Assembly: GCA_964405335.1 (NCBI GenBank)
Contig: CAYONP010000008.1
Span: 1-64,000 of the forward strand
DNA: 64,000 bases
Direction: 5' to 3'
DNA from: CAYONP01 sp964405335
Lineage (GTDB): Bacteria; Armatimonadota; UBA10988
How positions within the stretch are numbered: position 1 is the first letter of the stretch; the number at the start of each line of letters is the position of its first letter. Below the pieces are notes generated by a model. It was not told where the DNA came from. It worked only from the letters and a program-made list of their open reading frames with translations, and ran no database searches. Shown piece by piece: positions 1 through 9,532 of this stretch. Both the position numbers and the translations under genes were made by a program.

Positions 1-1911
1 ATCCCCGTCAAGGCGCAGTGGATCGCCGTCTCGGAGATGATGACCGGCACCACCGAGATCACCTGCACTTCGCTGTTCATCGGCGTCACCTTCATTCTCT
101 TCGTGCTGGTCGCCCTGAACCCGCTGCTGGAGCGACTCAACCCGCGCTGGCGGCTGGCTCCCGGCGAGCTGATCACCATCTACGTGATGCTCAGCCTGGC
201 CACCGCCGTCGGCGGCATCGGCGTGATCGGCTTCCTCACCCCCGCGCTGTGCAATCTGTACTACTATCATAATGAGACCAATCGGTGGTCGGAGCTGTGG
301 CCGCTCCTGCCGCGCTGGTTCGCGCCCGATCCACAGACCGACGGCGGCCGCGCGGCGATCGACGCCTTCTTCAACGGCCACGCGACCTTCTGGCAGCCGG
401 AGTTCGTCCGCGCCTGGCTCGCGCCGCTTGGCGTCTGGAGCGCGTTCCTGCTCGTCGTGCTGGTCACCACCCTGTGCCTGATGGCCATCCTGCGCCGGCC
501 CTGGGTCGAGCGCGAGCGGCTGACCTTCCCGATCGTCTACCTCCCGCTCGAGATGGTCCGCAGCCGCGGCGAGGGCAGCTTCCTGCGCCGGCGGCTGTTC
601 TGGCTCGGCTTCTTCCTCGCCGCCTCGCTGCAGAGCCACAACAGCATCAGCTTCCTTTATCCGGTGGTGCCGTACATCCCCGTCAAGCCGATCCCGCCGC
701 TCGACCTCGGGCTCTATCTCAAGCAGCGGCCGTGGAATGCGCTCGGCTACTTCCCGCTGGCGTTCCACCCGAACACCATCGGCCTGGCCTTCCTGCTCTC
801 GCTCGATGTCTCGTTCAGTTGCTGGTTCTTCTACCTGCTCCGCAAGGCCGGCGATGTCGCGGCGGTGGCGGTCGGCTTCCGCGACCCGGGCTCGCCGCCG
901 GGCCTGGCGCGGTTTCCCTACAGCACCGAGCAGAGCGTCGGCGCCTGGCTGATGATCGCCCTGCTCGCCCTGTGGCTCAGCCGCGACCACCTGCGCGATG
1001 TCTGGCGGGCGACTGTCGCCCGGCGCGGCGCGGTCGACGATCGCGGCGAGCCGATCGCGTTCCGCTGGGCGACACTCGGCTTCGTCGCCGGCACGGCGGC
1101 GCTGATCTGGTTCGGCACGGCGCTGGGGATGAGCCTGGCGCCGGCCGCTGGGCTGGTCGCCGCCTGGCTGCTGTACATGATCACCATGGCCCGCATCCGC
1201 GCCGAGGCCGGCTGCGCCTGGACCTTCGGCCCGTGGCACAACCCGTGCCAACTGGTCGTGCGCTGGGCCGGCAGCGGCAATCTGAGCCCGCGCACGCTGA
1301 CCGCGCTGGGCGGCTCGATGTGGTTCCACCTCGACTACCGCTGCGCCTCGCCGGGCCACCAGATCGAGGCGTTCAAGCTGGCCGGCACCCTCGAGATGAA
1401 CCAGCGCCGGCTGGCCTGGGCCATGCTCGCCGCGACGGTGCTGGGGATCGTCTGCTCGCTCTGGTTCAGCCTGAACCTGTACTACGAGCACGGCGCGGCG
1501 ACGGCGCGAGTCAACCCGTGGCGCAAGAACATGGGCCTGGTCGGCTGGAACCACGCCCGCGCCTGGCTCGACGTGGCGCAGCCGCCCGATCTCGCCGCGC
1601 TCGGCGGCGGCGCGGTCGGCGCGGCGCTGACGCTGCTGCTCATCGCCTGCCGCACGCGGCTCCTGTGGTGGCCGTTCCATCCGCTCGGTTACGCGGTCGG
1701 CTACACCTTCATCATGGACCTGTTGTGGTGCCCGTTCCTGGTCGCTTGGGCGATCAAGCTGGCGCTGCTCCGGGCCGGCGGCATGAAGGCCTATCGCCGC
1801 GCCGTGCCCTTCTTCCTCGGTCTGATCCTCGGCGACTACGTGGCCGCCAGCCTGTGGACCATCGGCGGAGCGATCAGCGGCGTCAGCATGTACCGCTGCT
1901 TTCCGAACTGA
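1..1911 (+). CDS. DUF6785/DUF6784-type polytopic membrane protein, 5' partial
   Basis: The reading frame is open from the first base of the window, so the true start lies upstream and about 636 residues are visible. The protein is strongly hydrophobic with roughly a dozen membrane segments, for example near residues 20-40, 60-80 and 140-160 of the visible part. Sequence style (LSLATAVGGIGVIG early, a long loop, RAEAGCAW late) matches the DUF6785 plus DUF6784 proteins of Planctomycetota, Armatimonadota and relatives, which resemble oligopeptide transporters but have no proven substrate. It ends 7 bases before the convergent lipoprotein gene. Family assignment is from memory of motifs; transport function is inference. 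Confidence 0.7.
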   Translation: MPVKAQWIAVSEMMTGTTEITCTSLFIGVTFILFVLVALNPLLERLNPRWRLAPGELITIYVMLSLATAVGGIGVIGFLTPALCNLYYYHNETNRWSELWPLLPRWFAPDPQTDGGRAAIDAFFNGHATFWQPEFVRAWLAPLGVWSAFLLVVLVTTLCLMAILRRPWVERERLTFPIVYLPLEMVRSRGEGSFLRRRLFWLGFFLAASLQSHNSISFLYPVVPYIPVKPIPPLDLGLYLKQRPWNALGYFPLAFHPNTIGLAFLLSLDVSFSCWFFYLLRKAGDVAAVAVGFRDPGSPPGLARFPYSTEQSVGAWLMIALLALWLSRDHLRDVWRATVARRGAVDDRGEPIAFRWATLGFVAGTAALIWFGTALGMSLAPAAGLVAAWLLYMITMARIRAEAGCAWTFGPWHNPCQLVVRWAGSGNLSPRTLTALGGSMWFHLDYRCASPGHQIEAFKLAGTLEMNQRRLAWAMLAATVLGIVCSLWFSLNLYYEHGAATARVNPWRKNMGLVGWNHARAWLDVAQPPDLAALGGGAVGAALTLLLIACRTRLLWWPFHPLGYAVGYTFIMDLLWCPFLVAWAIKLALLRAGGMKAYRRAVPFFLGLILGDYVAASLWTIGGAISGVSMYRCFPN

Positions 1912-1917
1912 GCCGAA

Positions 1918-4014
1918 CTACTGGGCGCCGCGGATGACTTGCGCCACGCCGTCGTGCCCGGCGGCGGCGGCCAGGTCGGCGGCGGTCTTGCCGGCCTTGT
2001 CCTTCAGCTTCGGGTCGGCCCCGCCCTGCAGCAGCCGCATGACCACCGTCTGCTTGCCCTCGCGGGCGCAGAGGTGGAGCGGCGTCAGGCCGTCGGCATC
2101 GGCCAGGTTCGGGTCGGCCCCGGCGTCGAGCAGTTGGTTGATCGGGCCGTCGAGGTCCTTCGCCACCGCCCAGTAGAGCGCCGTCTTGCCCTCGGCGTCG
2201 CGCTGGTTGACGTCGGTCCCGGCGGCCAGCAGCTCGCGCAGCTTGATCATGTCCCAACTCAGCACGGCGGCGATCAACGGCGGTGATTCGGCGGCCACCG
2301 ACTGGTCGGCTTCGTACTGGTCGAGGGTGCGCCGCGATTCGGTCGCCCGTTCGGCCATGAAGTCGTGCCGCTGCTTAACCATCGCCTTCGCGCCGGGCGG
2401 CAGGTCAGCGGCCAACAGCTTAGAATAGGCCTCTGCGGCGGCGGCGTAGTCCGCCTCGCCGGCCGCCTGTTCGGCCGCGCGCCAGGTCGCCTGGTGCGGC
2501 GCGCGGTCGAGGATGACCTCGGTGTAGAACCGGCCCAGGCTGAAGCTCACGGCCGAATCGACATGCTCCGACCTGAACTTGTCGCCCAGCTCCTTGACCA
2601 GCGCGGCGGCCTCGTCGGGCCGGCCGGCCCGCCAGGCGATCGCGGCGAGCGCGGAACGGAGCCCAGGCGTCAGGCTCGGCCTGACCGCGATGCGCTGGTC
2701 GATCACCGCCTTGATTTCGTCGTACAGCCCGGGCATGGCCCACAGCTCGAGCCGGTCGCGATAGGCCGCTTGGGCCAGTACCTCGACCAGTATGTACGGC
2801 ACCGGCGTGTCATGGCGGGCGGTGGCGGCGCACTCGCGGCCGAAGGCGAGCATCTCGGCGTGGCTGCCGCCCCAGCGCGGCAGGAGCGCCAGGATGTACT
2901 GGGCATAGAGCTGCATCCAGTCGAACTGCGCGGCGACCCCGCGGTCGAACCAGTCGCGCGGCGTCTCGGGCATCTCGACGCTGCCTTCCATGGCCAACGA
3001 GATCAGGTAGACGCACGGCTCGGGCCACTCGGGGTGCAGCTCATAGGCCCGACACAGGTGCTCGTACGCTTGGGTGCCGTGCGACGCGGCACCCGCCCAC
3101 TGCTCGTCGGAGACGTTGGCCGCGACGTCGGTCCCACGCGACATGAGCGCCGCGTTGTAGGCGGTGAAACCGGCGAACATCTCGACCAGCCAAGGGTCGG
3201 CCTTGTGCTCGCCGAGCGCGGCCAGCATCTCCTTGCTCAGTTCGGGCGTGTGCTGCTGCCCGAGGATGGCAAAGCGCTGCCAGACCAGCCGCTGCCAGCC
3301 GTCGATGGCCACCGGCTTGGCCGCCGCCTCGGCGAACCAGCGGGCGGCCAGTTCACCTGCCTTGGCCAGCTTCGCCTGGTCCGCCGACTCGCGGCCGGTG
3401 TCGATGAAGCAGATCTCCAACGGCGACTCGAACGGTCGCAGTTCGGCCGGGACGCCGAGCTTGCCGGTCTGCTCAATCGCCTTCCAGACCACCGGCCGAT
3501 AGTCGCGATTCCAGCCGGCGTCGCTCCACGGCGCCAGGTGACTGAGCGCCAGCGGATCGTCGCAGCGCGCCTCGTCGAGCGCCTGGTAGACCTGCGGCGC
3601 GCGCGGGCCCCAGGCCGCCGAGTCGACCGCGATCACGGCCGCCGGCTCGTTGGCCAGCAGCTCCTCGACCAGCTTGTCCCACTTCGCATTCCGGCTGCCG
3701 TGCCGGCGGTACCAATCGACCGCCAGCTTGCCGTACTGGCGCCAGGCGGCCTCGACCTCGGCGCCGCTGCTGGCCGACTTGACCTCGCTCAGCGGCATGC
3801 CCGACCAGCGCGGCGGTTCGGACATGTCCGGCCAGGTCGGCGGCGGCGCCGGATCGTCGACGCTGGTACCGGCGCCGGCGCCAATCACCGGCGTGCCGGA
3901 TGGCGTGCTCTCGGGCGGGTGCATCAGGGGCGGCGGCGAGGGCACCGCGGTCTGGGTGCGACGGCAGGCGACGACGAGCGTCAAGCCGACGGCGAGCCAC
4001 AGGATTCGACGCAT
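1918..4014 (-). CDS. Lipoprotein with helical-repeat body and C-terminal ankyrin repeats
   Basis: A 698-residue protein. Residues 1-17 form a lipoprotein signal ending in VVAC, followed by a proline-rich linker. The middle (about 60-560) is helical and TPR-like in feel, but I recognise no family. Residues about 575-698 carry three to four ankyrin repeats with the usual G-T/KTALYWA and GLTPLHLCA turns, a protein-binding module. The start is supported by GGGGAG five bases upstream. The phrase WFDRGVAAQFDW also occurs, slightly changed, in the lipoprotein at 5245-7485, so the two are paralogues with different C-terminal modules. Probably an envelope-anchored scaffold; the binding partner is unknown. 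Confidence 0.8.
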   Translation of the reverse strand: MRRILWLAVGLTLVVACRRTQTAVPSPPPLMHPPESTPSGTPVIGAGAGTSVDDPAPPPTWPDMSEPPRWSGMPLSEVKSASSGAEVEAAWRQYGKLAVDWYRRHGSRNAKWDKLVEELLANEPAAVIAVDSAAWGPRAPQVYQALDEARCDDPLALSHLAPWSDAGWNRDYRPVVWKAIEQTGKLGVPAELRPFESPLEICFIDTGRESADQAKLAKAGELAARWFAEAAAKPVAIDGWQRLVWQRFAILGQQHTPELSKEMLAALGEHKADPWLVEMFAGFTAYNAALMSRGTDVAANVSDEQWAGAASHGTQAYEHLCRAYELHPEWPEPCVYLISLAMEGSVEMPETPRDWFDRGVAAQFDWMQLYAQYILALLPRWGGSHAEMLAFGRECAATARHDTPVPYILVEVLAQAAYRDRLELWAMPGLYDEIKAVIDQRIAVRPSLTPGLRSALAAIAWRAGRPDEAAALVKELGDKFRSEHVDSAVSFSLGRFYTEVILDRAPHQATWRAAEQAAGEADYAAAAEAYSKLLAADLPPGAKAMVKQRHDFMAERATESRRTLDQYEADQSVAAESPPLIAAVLSWDMIKLRELLAAGTDVNQRDAEGKTALYWAVAKDLDGPINQLLDAGADPNLADADGLTPLHLCAREGKQTVVMRLLQGGADPKLKDKAGKTAADLAAAAGHDGVAQVIRGAQ

Positions 4015-4125
4015 GAGCGCTCCCCGGCCCCGAGTCTACACTCGTCGGCGACGATTGCTCAACCTCCTCAGTCAATCCGTCAAGTCGGCGAGCTACACTG
4101 TCGGGCTGTGCAGCATGGAGCGACG

Positions 4126-5232
4126 ATGACCATCACCCCGGCGCAACTCCGCCGCTACCGGCTGGAGCGGCATCACCTGCTCAGCCCGGCGGCCTCGCTC
4201 ACCGCCGCGGCCGGCGACCTCCTCGGGGCACAGGCGCAGGTGGCCGTCGCCGGGTCGCTGCAGTTGGCCGTCCGCTGCGGCGGCACCGTCGAGGCGGTCG
4301 AGCAGGCACTCTGGCGCGAGCGCTCGCTGGTCAAGGCTTGGACCGCCCGCGGCACGCTGCACTACCTGCCCCGCGAGCTGTGGCCGCCGGTCGCCTCGGC
4401 CCTGCGCGCCGATGGCGAGCGGCAACTGGCGGCCTGGATGAAGCGCGCCGAGGTCGACCCGGTGCGGGTCGAGGCGGTCATCGCCGCGCTGGTGGACAGC
4501 CTGCGCGGCGGCCCGCTCGAGCGCGAAGCGCTGGCCGATGCCGTGGTGGCCCGGCTCGACGAATCGTGGCGCTGGCTGATCGAGCATAGCTGGGGCGGCC
4601 TGGTCCGCGTCGCGGTGCGGCGGGGGCAGGTCTGCTTCGGCCCGCCGAACGGCCAGCGGGTGACCTTCGTCCAGGCGGAGCAGTGGCTCGGTCCGTTCAC
4701 CCTGCCCGACGAGTCGACGGCGCGGCGCGAGCTGCTCCGCCGCTACCTCCACGCCTACGGCCCGGCCACGCCGCGCGACTTCGCCTTCTGGACCGGCGGC
4801 CAGGTGTCCGAGGCCAAGGCAACCTTCGCCGAGCTGGCGGGTGAGCTGGCCGAAGTGACCGTCGACGGCCGGCGGCTCAACCTCCTGGCGGCCGATCTGG
4901 ACGAGCTGCAGCGGGCAGTGGAGCCGTTGCCGGTGCGCTTGCTGCCGCACTTCGATCCGCTGCTGATGGGCCACCGCGAGCGGGACTGGATCCTCGATCC
5001 GGCGCATCTGCGGCGGGTCTCGCGCGCGGCCGGCTGGATTGCGCCGGTGCTGCTGGTCGACGGCCGTGTCGCGGCGACCTGGCGCTACGAGCGCCGCGCC
5101 GACCGGCTGAACGTCACCCTCGAGCCGCTGGCCGACCTGCCGCGCGCGGTGGTCCGTGCCGCCGAAGCCGAGGCCGAGCGGCTGGCCGCGGCGATGGGGC
5201 TGGCGGCGGAGGTGGGGGTGGAGGAGGCATAG
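4126..5232 (+). CDS. AlkZ-like DNA glycosylase (HTH_42 winged-helix family)
   Basis: A 368-residue protein starting at ATG 4126, with GGAG five bases upstream. The frame is open far further upstream, but that part is antisense to the lipoprotein gene. The N-terminal pattern (LLGAQAQ, then KAWTARGTLHYLP) and the end (LLPHFDPLLMGHRERDW, then VDGRVAATW) are hallmarks of the winged-helix DNA-binding family PF06224. Its studied members AlkZ and YcaQ unhook interstrand crosslinks and excise alkylated bases. Length is usual for the family. It is divergent from the upstream lipoprotein gene and stands alone, so its role is inferred from the family only. Confidence 0.85.
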   Translation: MTITPAQLRRYRLERHHLLSPAASLTAAAGDLLGAQAQVAVAGSLQLAVRCGGTVEAVEQALWRERSLVKAWTARGTLHYLPRELWPPVASALRADGERQLAAWMKRAEVDPVRVEAVIAALVDSLRGGPLEREALADAVVARLDESWRWLIEHSWGGLVRVAVRRGQVCFGPPNGQRVTFVQAEQWLGPFTLPDESTARRELLRRYLHAYGPATPRDFAFWTGGQVSEAKATFAELAGELAEVTVDGRRLNLLAADLDELQRAVEPLPVRLLPHFDPLLMGHRERDWILDPAHLRRVSRAAGWIAPVLLVDGRVAATWRYERRADRLNVTLEPLADLPRAVVRAAEAEAERLAAAMGLAAEVGVEEA

Positions 5233-5244
5233 CGTCCGCGGCGC

Positions 5245-7485
5245 TCAGGGCGGGCCCGGCGCCGGGGCGAGCCGCTCGTAGGTCCAATCGACGAACCTCG
5301 ACGCGCCGGGTGGCGGCCACGAGGAGAGGCTGATACCAGCCTGCTCGGGCGCGCCGACGACTGGCTCGGGCTCGTTGGACAGCGGCGCCTCGATGCCGTC
5401 GACCCAGACACGCCAGGTGCCGGCTTGGCGCCGGAAGATCAACTGCCGGCTGACCTCGGGCCGGTTGGGCGGTGGGGTCGCGGCCGGTGGGACGGCAGGC
5501 GGCAAACCGGGGACCGGCCCGGCGCCCAAACCCCCACCCAGACCCCCGCCAGGGGACATCGCAAAGCCGGATCCAGAGCTGACGCGGGGCCCGGAGATCG
5601 AGAGCGAAGCGGGTGGGCGTGTCGGATCGCGCGGCGCTTCGGGTCCGGTCGTCAAGCCGAGGCGACAGAACCGGCCACCGACCCGCCACGCTAGCGATAC
5701 CAGTGCTTCTTCGCGCGCCGTGCCGGGCGGGCCGGCCGCGGCCAGGCGGACGGTCCCGCGCACCTCGCAGTCGTTGTGGAACAGGAGCGGCAGCCGGAGC
5801 TGCGTTGCCGCCGCCGACCAGCCGCCGCCGACCCGGCGCCAGCCGAGCGGCAACTCCTCGGCGGCGAGCCGTATTGGCTTGCCGGCGGCCGGGGCCAGGT
5901 TGGCCGAATCGCGCACCAGCCGCGCCACCTGCGCCACCGGCTCGGGCGGGTCGCCGGCCAGGATCGCCTCCGCCGTGGCCACCGCGCGCTCGTCGTCGCC
6001 CGCCTCATAGGCCGCCTCGGCCTCGGCCAGCGGCGCCGCGTGCGGGCCGAACTCGAGCAGCGCGCGGTTGACGATCTCCGTCGGATCAGCGCCGAAGTCG
6101 ACCACCGCCGCCGGCATCAGGCGCTCGCCCAGACCGAGCACCAGCTCGACCGCCTGGTCATGCTGCTCATAGGCCCAGGCCGCGGCGAGGTGGTAGCTGC
6201 GGTAGCAGTCGGCCAACTCGGGCGCCGCCTCGGCGCGCTCGGCAAAGATGCGGTCGACCGGCTCCCATAGCCCAGGCAGCCGACTGCCCGGCTGCTGCCG
6301 CCGAACATAGCTGGAGACGATCCAGGCCATCTGCTCGGGCACGATGGTCTCGAACCGCTCGGTGGCCAGGCAGTCGTTGGCAAAGGCCAGCACCACTGGG
6401 TTGTCGTCGCGCCAGGCACGCGCGGTGAGCGCACCGCCGAACGCGCTGTAGGCCGGCTCGTAGTCGAACTGCGCGGCGATGGCCCGGTCGAACCAGGTGC
6501 GCGGTGTGGTGGCCTCGTCGGAATCGCCGCCGTAGGTCTCGACGCTGATCAGCGCCGCGGCCGGCTCGGGCCAGTCGGGCCGCAGCCCGAGCGCCTCGGT
6601 CAGCGGCCCGAAGGCCGCCGGGCCGTCGTCACGCATGGTCGGCGAAGGCCCGCTGTGCTCGCGCCAGGTGTTGACCCACGGCGCCGCCGCCAGCCGCACC
6701 TGATGGTAGCGCCCGATCAGCATCAGCTTCAGCCACGGATCGAACCCGGCCCGCTCAAGGTAGGGCCGCAGGTGCACCTGGACCTGCTCGACCCCCGGCA
6801 TGGCCGTGCCGGTGAAGGCCTGGTCAAACTCCCGCTGGCCGCTGTCGACCACGCGGTGATAGACGATCCGCTGCCAGGCCTCGACCTCGACCGGCGTCGA
6901 GGCCGCGGCGGCAATCCACTTCGCCGCCCGCTCGGCGGCGATGCCCAAGCGCTCGGCGTCGGCCGGCGGCGGTTGCTCAAACCAGTTGGCTCCCGGCGTG
7001 CCGGCGCCGATCCGCTGGGCCAGCTCGATGGCCAGCTCGATCGGCCTGGCGTGCGGCGGCAGCGCCTGGACCGCAGGATCGCACAGCAGCCGCTCGGTCG
7101 CCGCCAGGTCGATGGCGTCCCAGCCGGTGCGCAATCGTTGTTGCGACAACTGTTCGAGCAGCGCATCGATCGGCTCGTCGGGCAGCGTGTCGGCCGGCCG
7201 CGGGGCGTGCAGCGCGGCCTGGCGCTGGGCGCGGTGCAGCGGCGGGCCGATGGCCGGCTCGAGCCGATCGGCCGGCACCCCCATCGCCTCGGCCACGACG
7301 GCGCGGTAGGCCGCCCACTGCTCGTCCCACTCGGCCTGGGTGAAGGTGATCGGCAGGTCGACGATCGGCGTGCCCGACCAGTCCGGGTCGGGCGGCGGCG
7401 GCGCCTCGTACTCGTCGGGCGGCGGCGGCGCGATGCGGCCGCAGCCGACGGTCAGCAGCAGCACGGAGAGCAGTGCCCTGCGCAT
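5245..7485 (-). CDS. Lipoprotein, paralogue of 1918-4014, with C-terminal LamG-like domain
   Basis: A 746-residue protein with a lipoprotein signal ending LLTVGC at residue 15, then a proline-rich tether. The central region resembles the lipoprotein at 1918-4014: WFDRAIAAQFDYEPAYSAF matches WFDRGVAAQFDWMQLYAQY, and both open with a DW/WPDMS-SGTP-type segment. From about residue 515 the sequence changes to beta-rich, ending in a stretch (RRQAGTWRVWVDGIEAPL, then RFVDWTYERL) typical of LamG/concanavalin-like sandwiches. It lacks the ankyrin repeats of its paralogue. Likely displayed on the outer side of a membrane and binding a glycan or protein; no enzyme motif seen. Confidence 0.75.
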   Translation of the reverse strand: MRRALLSVLLLTVGCGRIAPPPPDEYEAPPPPDPDWSGTPIVDLPITFTQAEWDEQWAAYRAVVAEAMGVPADRLEPAIGPPLHRAQRQAALHAPRPADTLPDEPIDALLEQLSQQRLRTGWDAIDLAATERLLCDPAVQALPPHARPIELAIELAQRIGAGTPGANWFEQPPPADAERLGIAAERAAKWIAAAASTPVEVEAWQRIVYHRVVDSGQREFDQAFTGTAMPGVEQVQVHLRPYLERAGFDPWLKLMLIGRYHQVRLAAAPWVNTWREHSGPSPTMRDDGPAAFGPLTEALGLRPDWPEPAAALISVETYGGDSDEATTPRTWFDRAIAAQFDYEPAYSAFGGALTARAWRDDNPVVLAFANDCLATERFETIVPEQMAWIVSSYVRRQQPGSRLPGLWEPVDRIFAERAEAAPELADCYRSYHLAAAWAYEQHDQAVELVLGLGERLMPAAVVDFGADPTEIVNRALLEFGPHAAPLAEAEAAYEAGDDERAVATAEAILAGDPPEPVAQVARLVRDSANLAPAAGKPIRLAAEELPLGWRRVGGGWSAAATQLRLPLLFHNDCEVRGTVRLAAAGPPGTAREEALVSLAWRVGGRFCRLGLTTGPEAPRDPTRPPASLSISGPRVSSGSGFAMSPGGGLGGGLGAGPVPGLPPAVPPAATPPPNRPEVSRQLIFRRQAGTWRVWVDGIEAPLSNEPEPVVGAPEQAGISLSSWPPPGASRFVDWTYERLAPAPGPP

Positions 7486-7566
7486 GGCCCCATCCGATAC
7501 CGGGGAGTTACCCTTCGGCGCGTGCGCCTATTCACGTGATGCAGTACGATTCCTGCGGAGAGGCGC

Positions 7567-8514
7567 ATGGCCACGCGCACGGTCCTTGCCACGGTCAGCC
7601 GCATGCCCGCCGGTGGGCTCGATACCCCCGAGCGGCGCGACAGGCTCCGCGCCGACACCGGATTCTGGGTCCGCCGGGCGAGCCGCATGGGCGCGGCGAT
7701 GGTCGCCTTCCCCGAGGTCTGTCCACAGATGGGCACGCCGGGCGACGCGATGTATCGCCACATCGAGCCGGCCGACGGCGGGACACTCGAGTGGATCGCC
7801 GAACTCGCCCGCGACCACTCGATCGACATCGTCTGGCCGCGGTTCGAGCGCCGGGGCGATGGTTGTTACAACACCAGTCTCTATGTCGACCGCCGCGGCG
7901 AGCTGCTCGGCCGCTACGACAAGATGTTCCCGACCATCGGCGAGATGGAGCACGGCATCACGCCGGGCACCCAGCCCGTCTGCGTCGAGGCCGAGTTCGG
8001 CCGAGTCGGCTTCGCCATCTGCTACGACCTCAACTTCGTCGAGCTGCGCGACGCCTACCGGCCGCTGCGGCCCGATGTGATCGTCTTCTCGTCGATGTAC
8101 CGCGGCGGGGTGAAGGTCCAGTTCTGGGCCGTCGACCTGGGCTGCTACCTGGCCTGCGCCTATCCCACCGAACTCGGCCGGATCGTCGACCGCGGCGGCA
8201 AGATCGTCGCCCTAAGCACCTACGAGGCGCTGGCGCTGACCGAGGTGAACCTGAACAGCGTGCAGCTCCACATGGACTACAACTGGGACAAGATGGACGC
8301 CATGCTCGAGCGCTACGGCGACACGCTGCGGTTCGACTACTACACCCAGGAGGGCCGCTACGTGATCGCCTCGACCGGCCCACCGATCGACGAGGTCTGC
8401 CGCGAGTTCGACCTGTGGCACCCGACGTGCTACTTCACCGCCGCCCGAGCGATGCGCCGGCGGGTGCTCGGCGAGAGCCTGGAGGGGGATGGGGGGCGGT
8501 GGCCGGAGGGATGA
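7567..8514 (+). CDS. Carbon-nitrogen hydrolase (nitrilase superfamily)
   Basis: A 315-residue protein from ATG 7567, with GGAG six bases upstream. The nitrilase triad is visible: Glu50 in AFPEVCP, Lys119 in GRYDKMFP and Cys152 in FAICYDLNF, with the expected spacing for an alpha-beta-beta-alpha fold. These enzymes hydrolyse non-peptide C-N bonds of amides, carbamoyl compounds or nitriles in the cytoplasm. The substrate cannot be read from sequence; the long C-terminal tail after residue 250 is somewhat unusual. The stop overlaps the start of the next gene (ATGA), suggesting translational coupling with the membrane protein at 8511. Confidence 0.85.
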   Translation: MATRTVLATVSRMPAGGLDTPERRDRLRADTGFWVRRASRMGAAMVAFPEVCPQMGTPGDAMYRHIEPADGGTLEWIAELARDHSIDIVWPRFERRGDGCYNTSLYVDRRGELLGRYDKMFPTIGEMEHGITPGTQPVCVEAEFGRVGFAICYDLNFVELRDAYRPLRPDVIVFSSMYRGGVKVQFWAVDLGCYLACAYPTELGRIVDRGGKIVALSTYEALALTEVNLNSVQLHMDYNWDKMDAMLERYGDTLRFDYYTQEGRYVIASTGPPIDEVCREFDLWHPTCYFTAARAMRRRVLGESLEGDGGRWPEG

Positions 8515-9491
8515 GGGTTCATGAGGCCTTCGTTTGCGATGTGACCGTTGGGCCGGACGGCTCAAGCCGGCCTGCCGTGTGGGTACTCGCCGCGCGACTG
8601 GCGGTGTTTGGCCTGAGCGGCGCGGCTCTTGCGGCGTGGTTGGCGGGCGGCGTCGGCGGTATCGCCGGGCTGCTCGGTGCAGCGGTGGCAGTCTGTGCTG
8701 CGGTGGCGATAGCCGCATGGCCGTGGCGCGGGTGCCGGCAGTGCGTGGTGCTGGAACGTGAGAGCATCAAAGAGACGTACGTCCTTGCCGCTCCGCGCCG
8801 GACACCGTGGCAGGCCGTGGTGGCGGTTCACGTCAACGAAGGCGGCGGGTTGATTGAGACCAACGGGGTGCCGATCCGGATCGAACCAAGTGTGAGCGGG
8901 TGGCGCCGGCTGCTGCGAGTCGTTGCGACACGACTCGGGCAAGCGCAGCCCAGCGTGTTGTCCGTCGCCGATCTGGAGGAGCGACTCGGCGTGCCGTTCG
9001 GCACGGCAGTTGCCGCCCATCCCTGGGGGCCGCGGCTGGCGCTGGTCGGCGTGGTGCTGGCGGGTGTTGGCTGTGTCCTGCTCGCGTGTCGGTACGGCCT
9101 GCTCGCTGTGCCGTTCGCGATGCAGCCGGTGTCGTACCTGTGGCTTGCCAGCGTCGCCCGGCCGATCGCCGTCGAGGTGACGCCCACCGGCCTGCGCGAG
9201 AGGCGGTTGTGCCGGATCAGCCGGCTGGTCGACTGGGACTCCATCTGTGGCACCGATCGAACCAACGACCAGATCACCATCATCACCGACCAGGGCCGCA
9301 TCCGGCTCGGACGGGCCAACCCCGAGCGACTGCAACTGGCCGACGGCATCGACCGCCTCCTCGCCGCCCGCGAACAGGGGCTCGCACCGCCGCGGCTCGA
9401 ACACCTCTCCGACGCCGCCCTGTCGCCGGCCCGCGAAGTCGATGTCGAGACCACCATCGATCGCGGGCTGTCGCGATCGGACCAAGCGTAG
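8511..9491 (+). CDS. Membrane protein of unknown function
   Basis: A 326-residue protein if started at ATG 8511, which overlaps the nitrilase stop. GGAGG lies only one base before this ATG, so a slightly later GTG is possible. Hydrophobic segments lie near residues 25-65 (two spans) and 180-215 (one or two spans). The segments between and after are soluble and beta-rich (ITIITDQGRIRLGR). I recognise no family; the layout resembles bacterial PH-domain-like membrane proteins, but that is a guess. The tight overlap suggests an operon with the nitrilase. Confidence 0.65.
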   Translation: MRVHEAFVCDVTVGPDGSSRPAVWVLAARLAVFGLSGAALAAWLAGGVGGIAGLLGAAVAVCAAVAIAAWPWRGCRQCVVLERESIKETYVLAAPRRTPWQAVVAVHVNEGGGLIETNGVPIRIEPSVSGWRRLLRVVATRLGQAQPSVLSVADLEERLGVPFGTAVAAHPWGPRLALVGVVLAGVGCVLLACRYGLLAVPFAMQPVSYLWLASVARPIAVEVTPTGLRERRLCRISRLVDWDSICGTDRTNDQITIITDQGRIRLGRANPERLQLADGIDRLLAAREQGLAPPRLEHLSDAALSPAREVDVETTIDRGLSRSDQA

Positions 9492-9532
9492 GGCCCCTCC
9501 GCCCGAGCGCGAACACCCCACTCGGAGACCCC

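Noticed and set aside
2365..4125. Long plus-strand open frame continuous with the DNA glycosylase gene
   Set aside because: It is antisense to the lipoprotein gene, is arginine/glycine-rich as high-GC shadows are, and the glycosylase has its own ATG and ribosome site at 4126.
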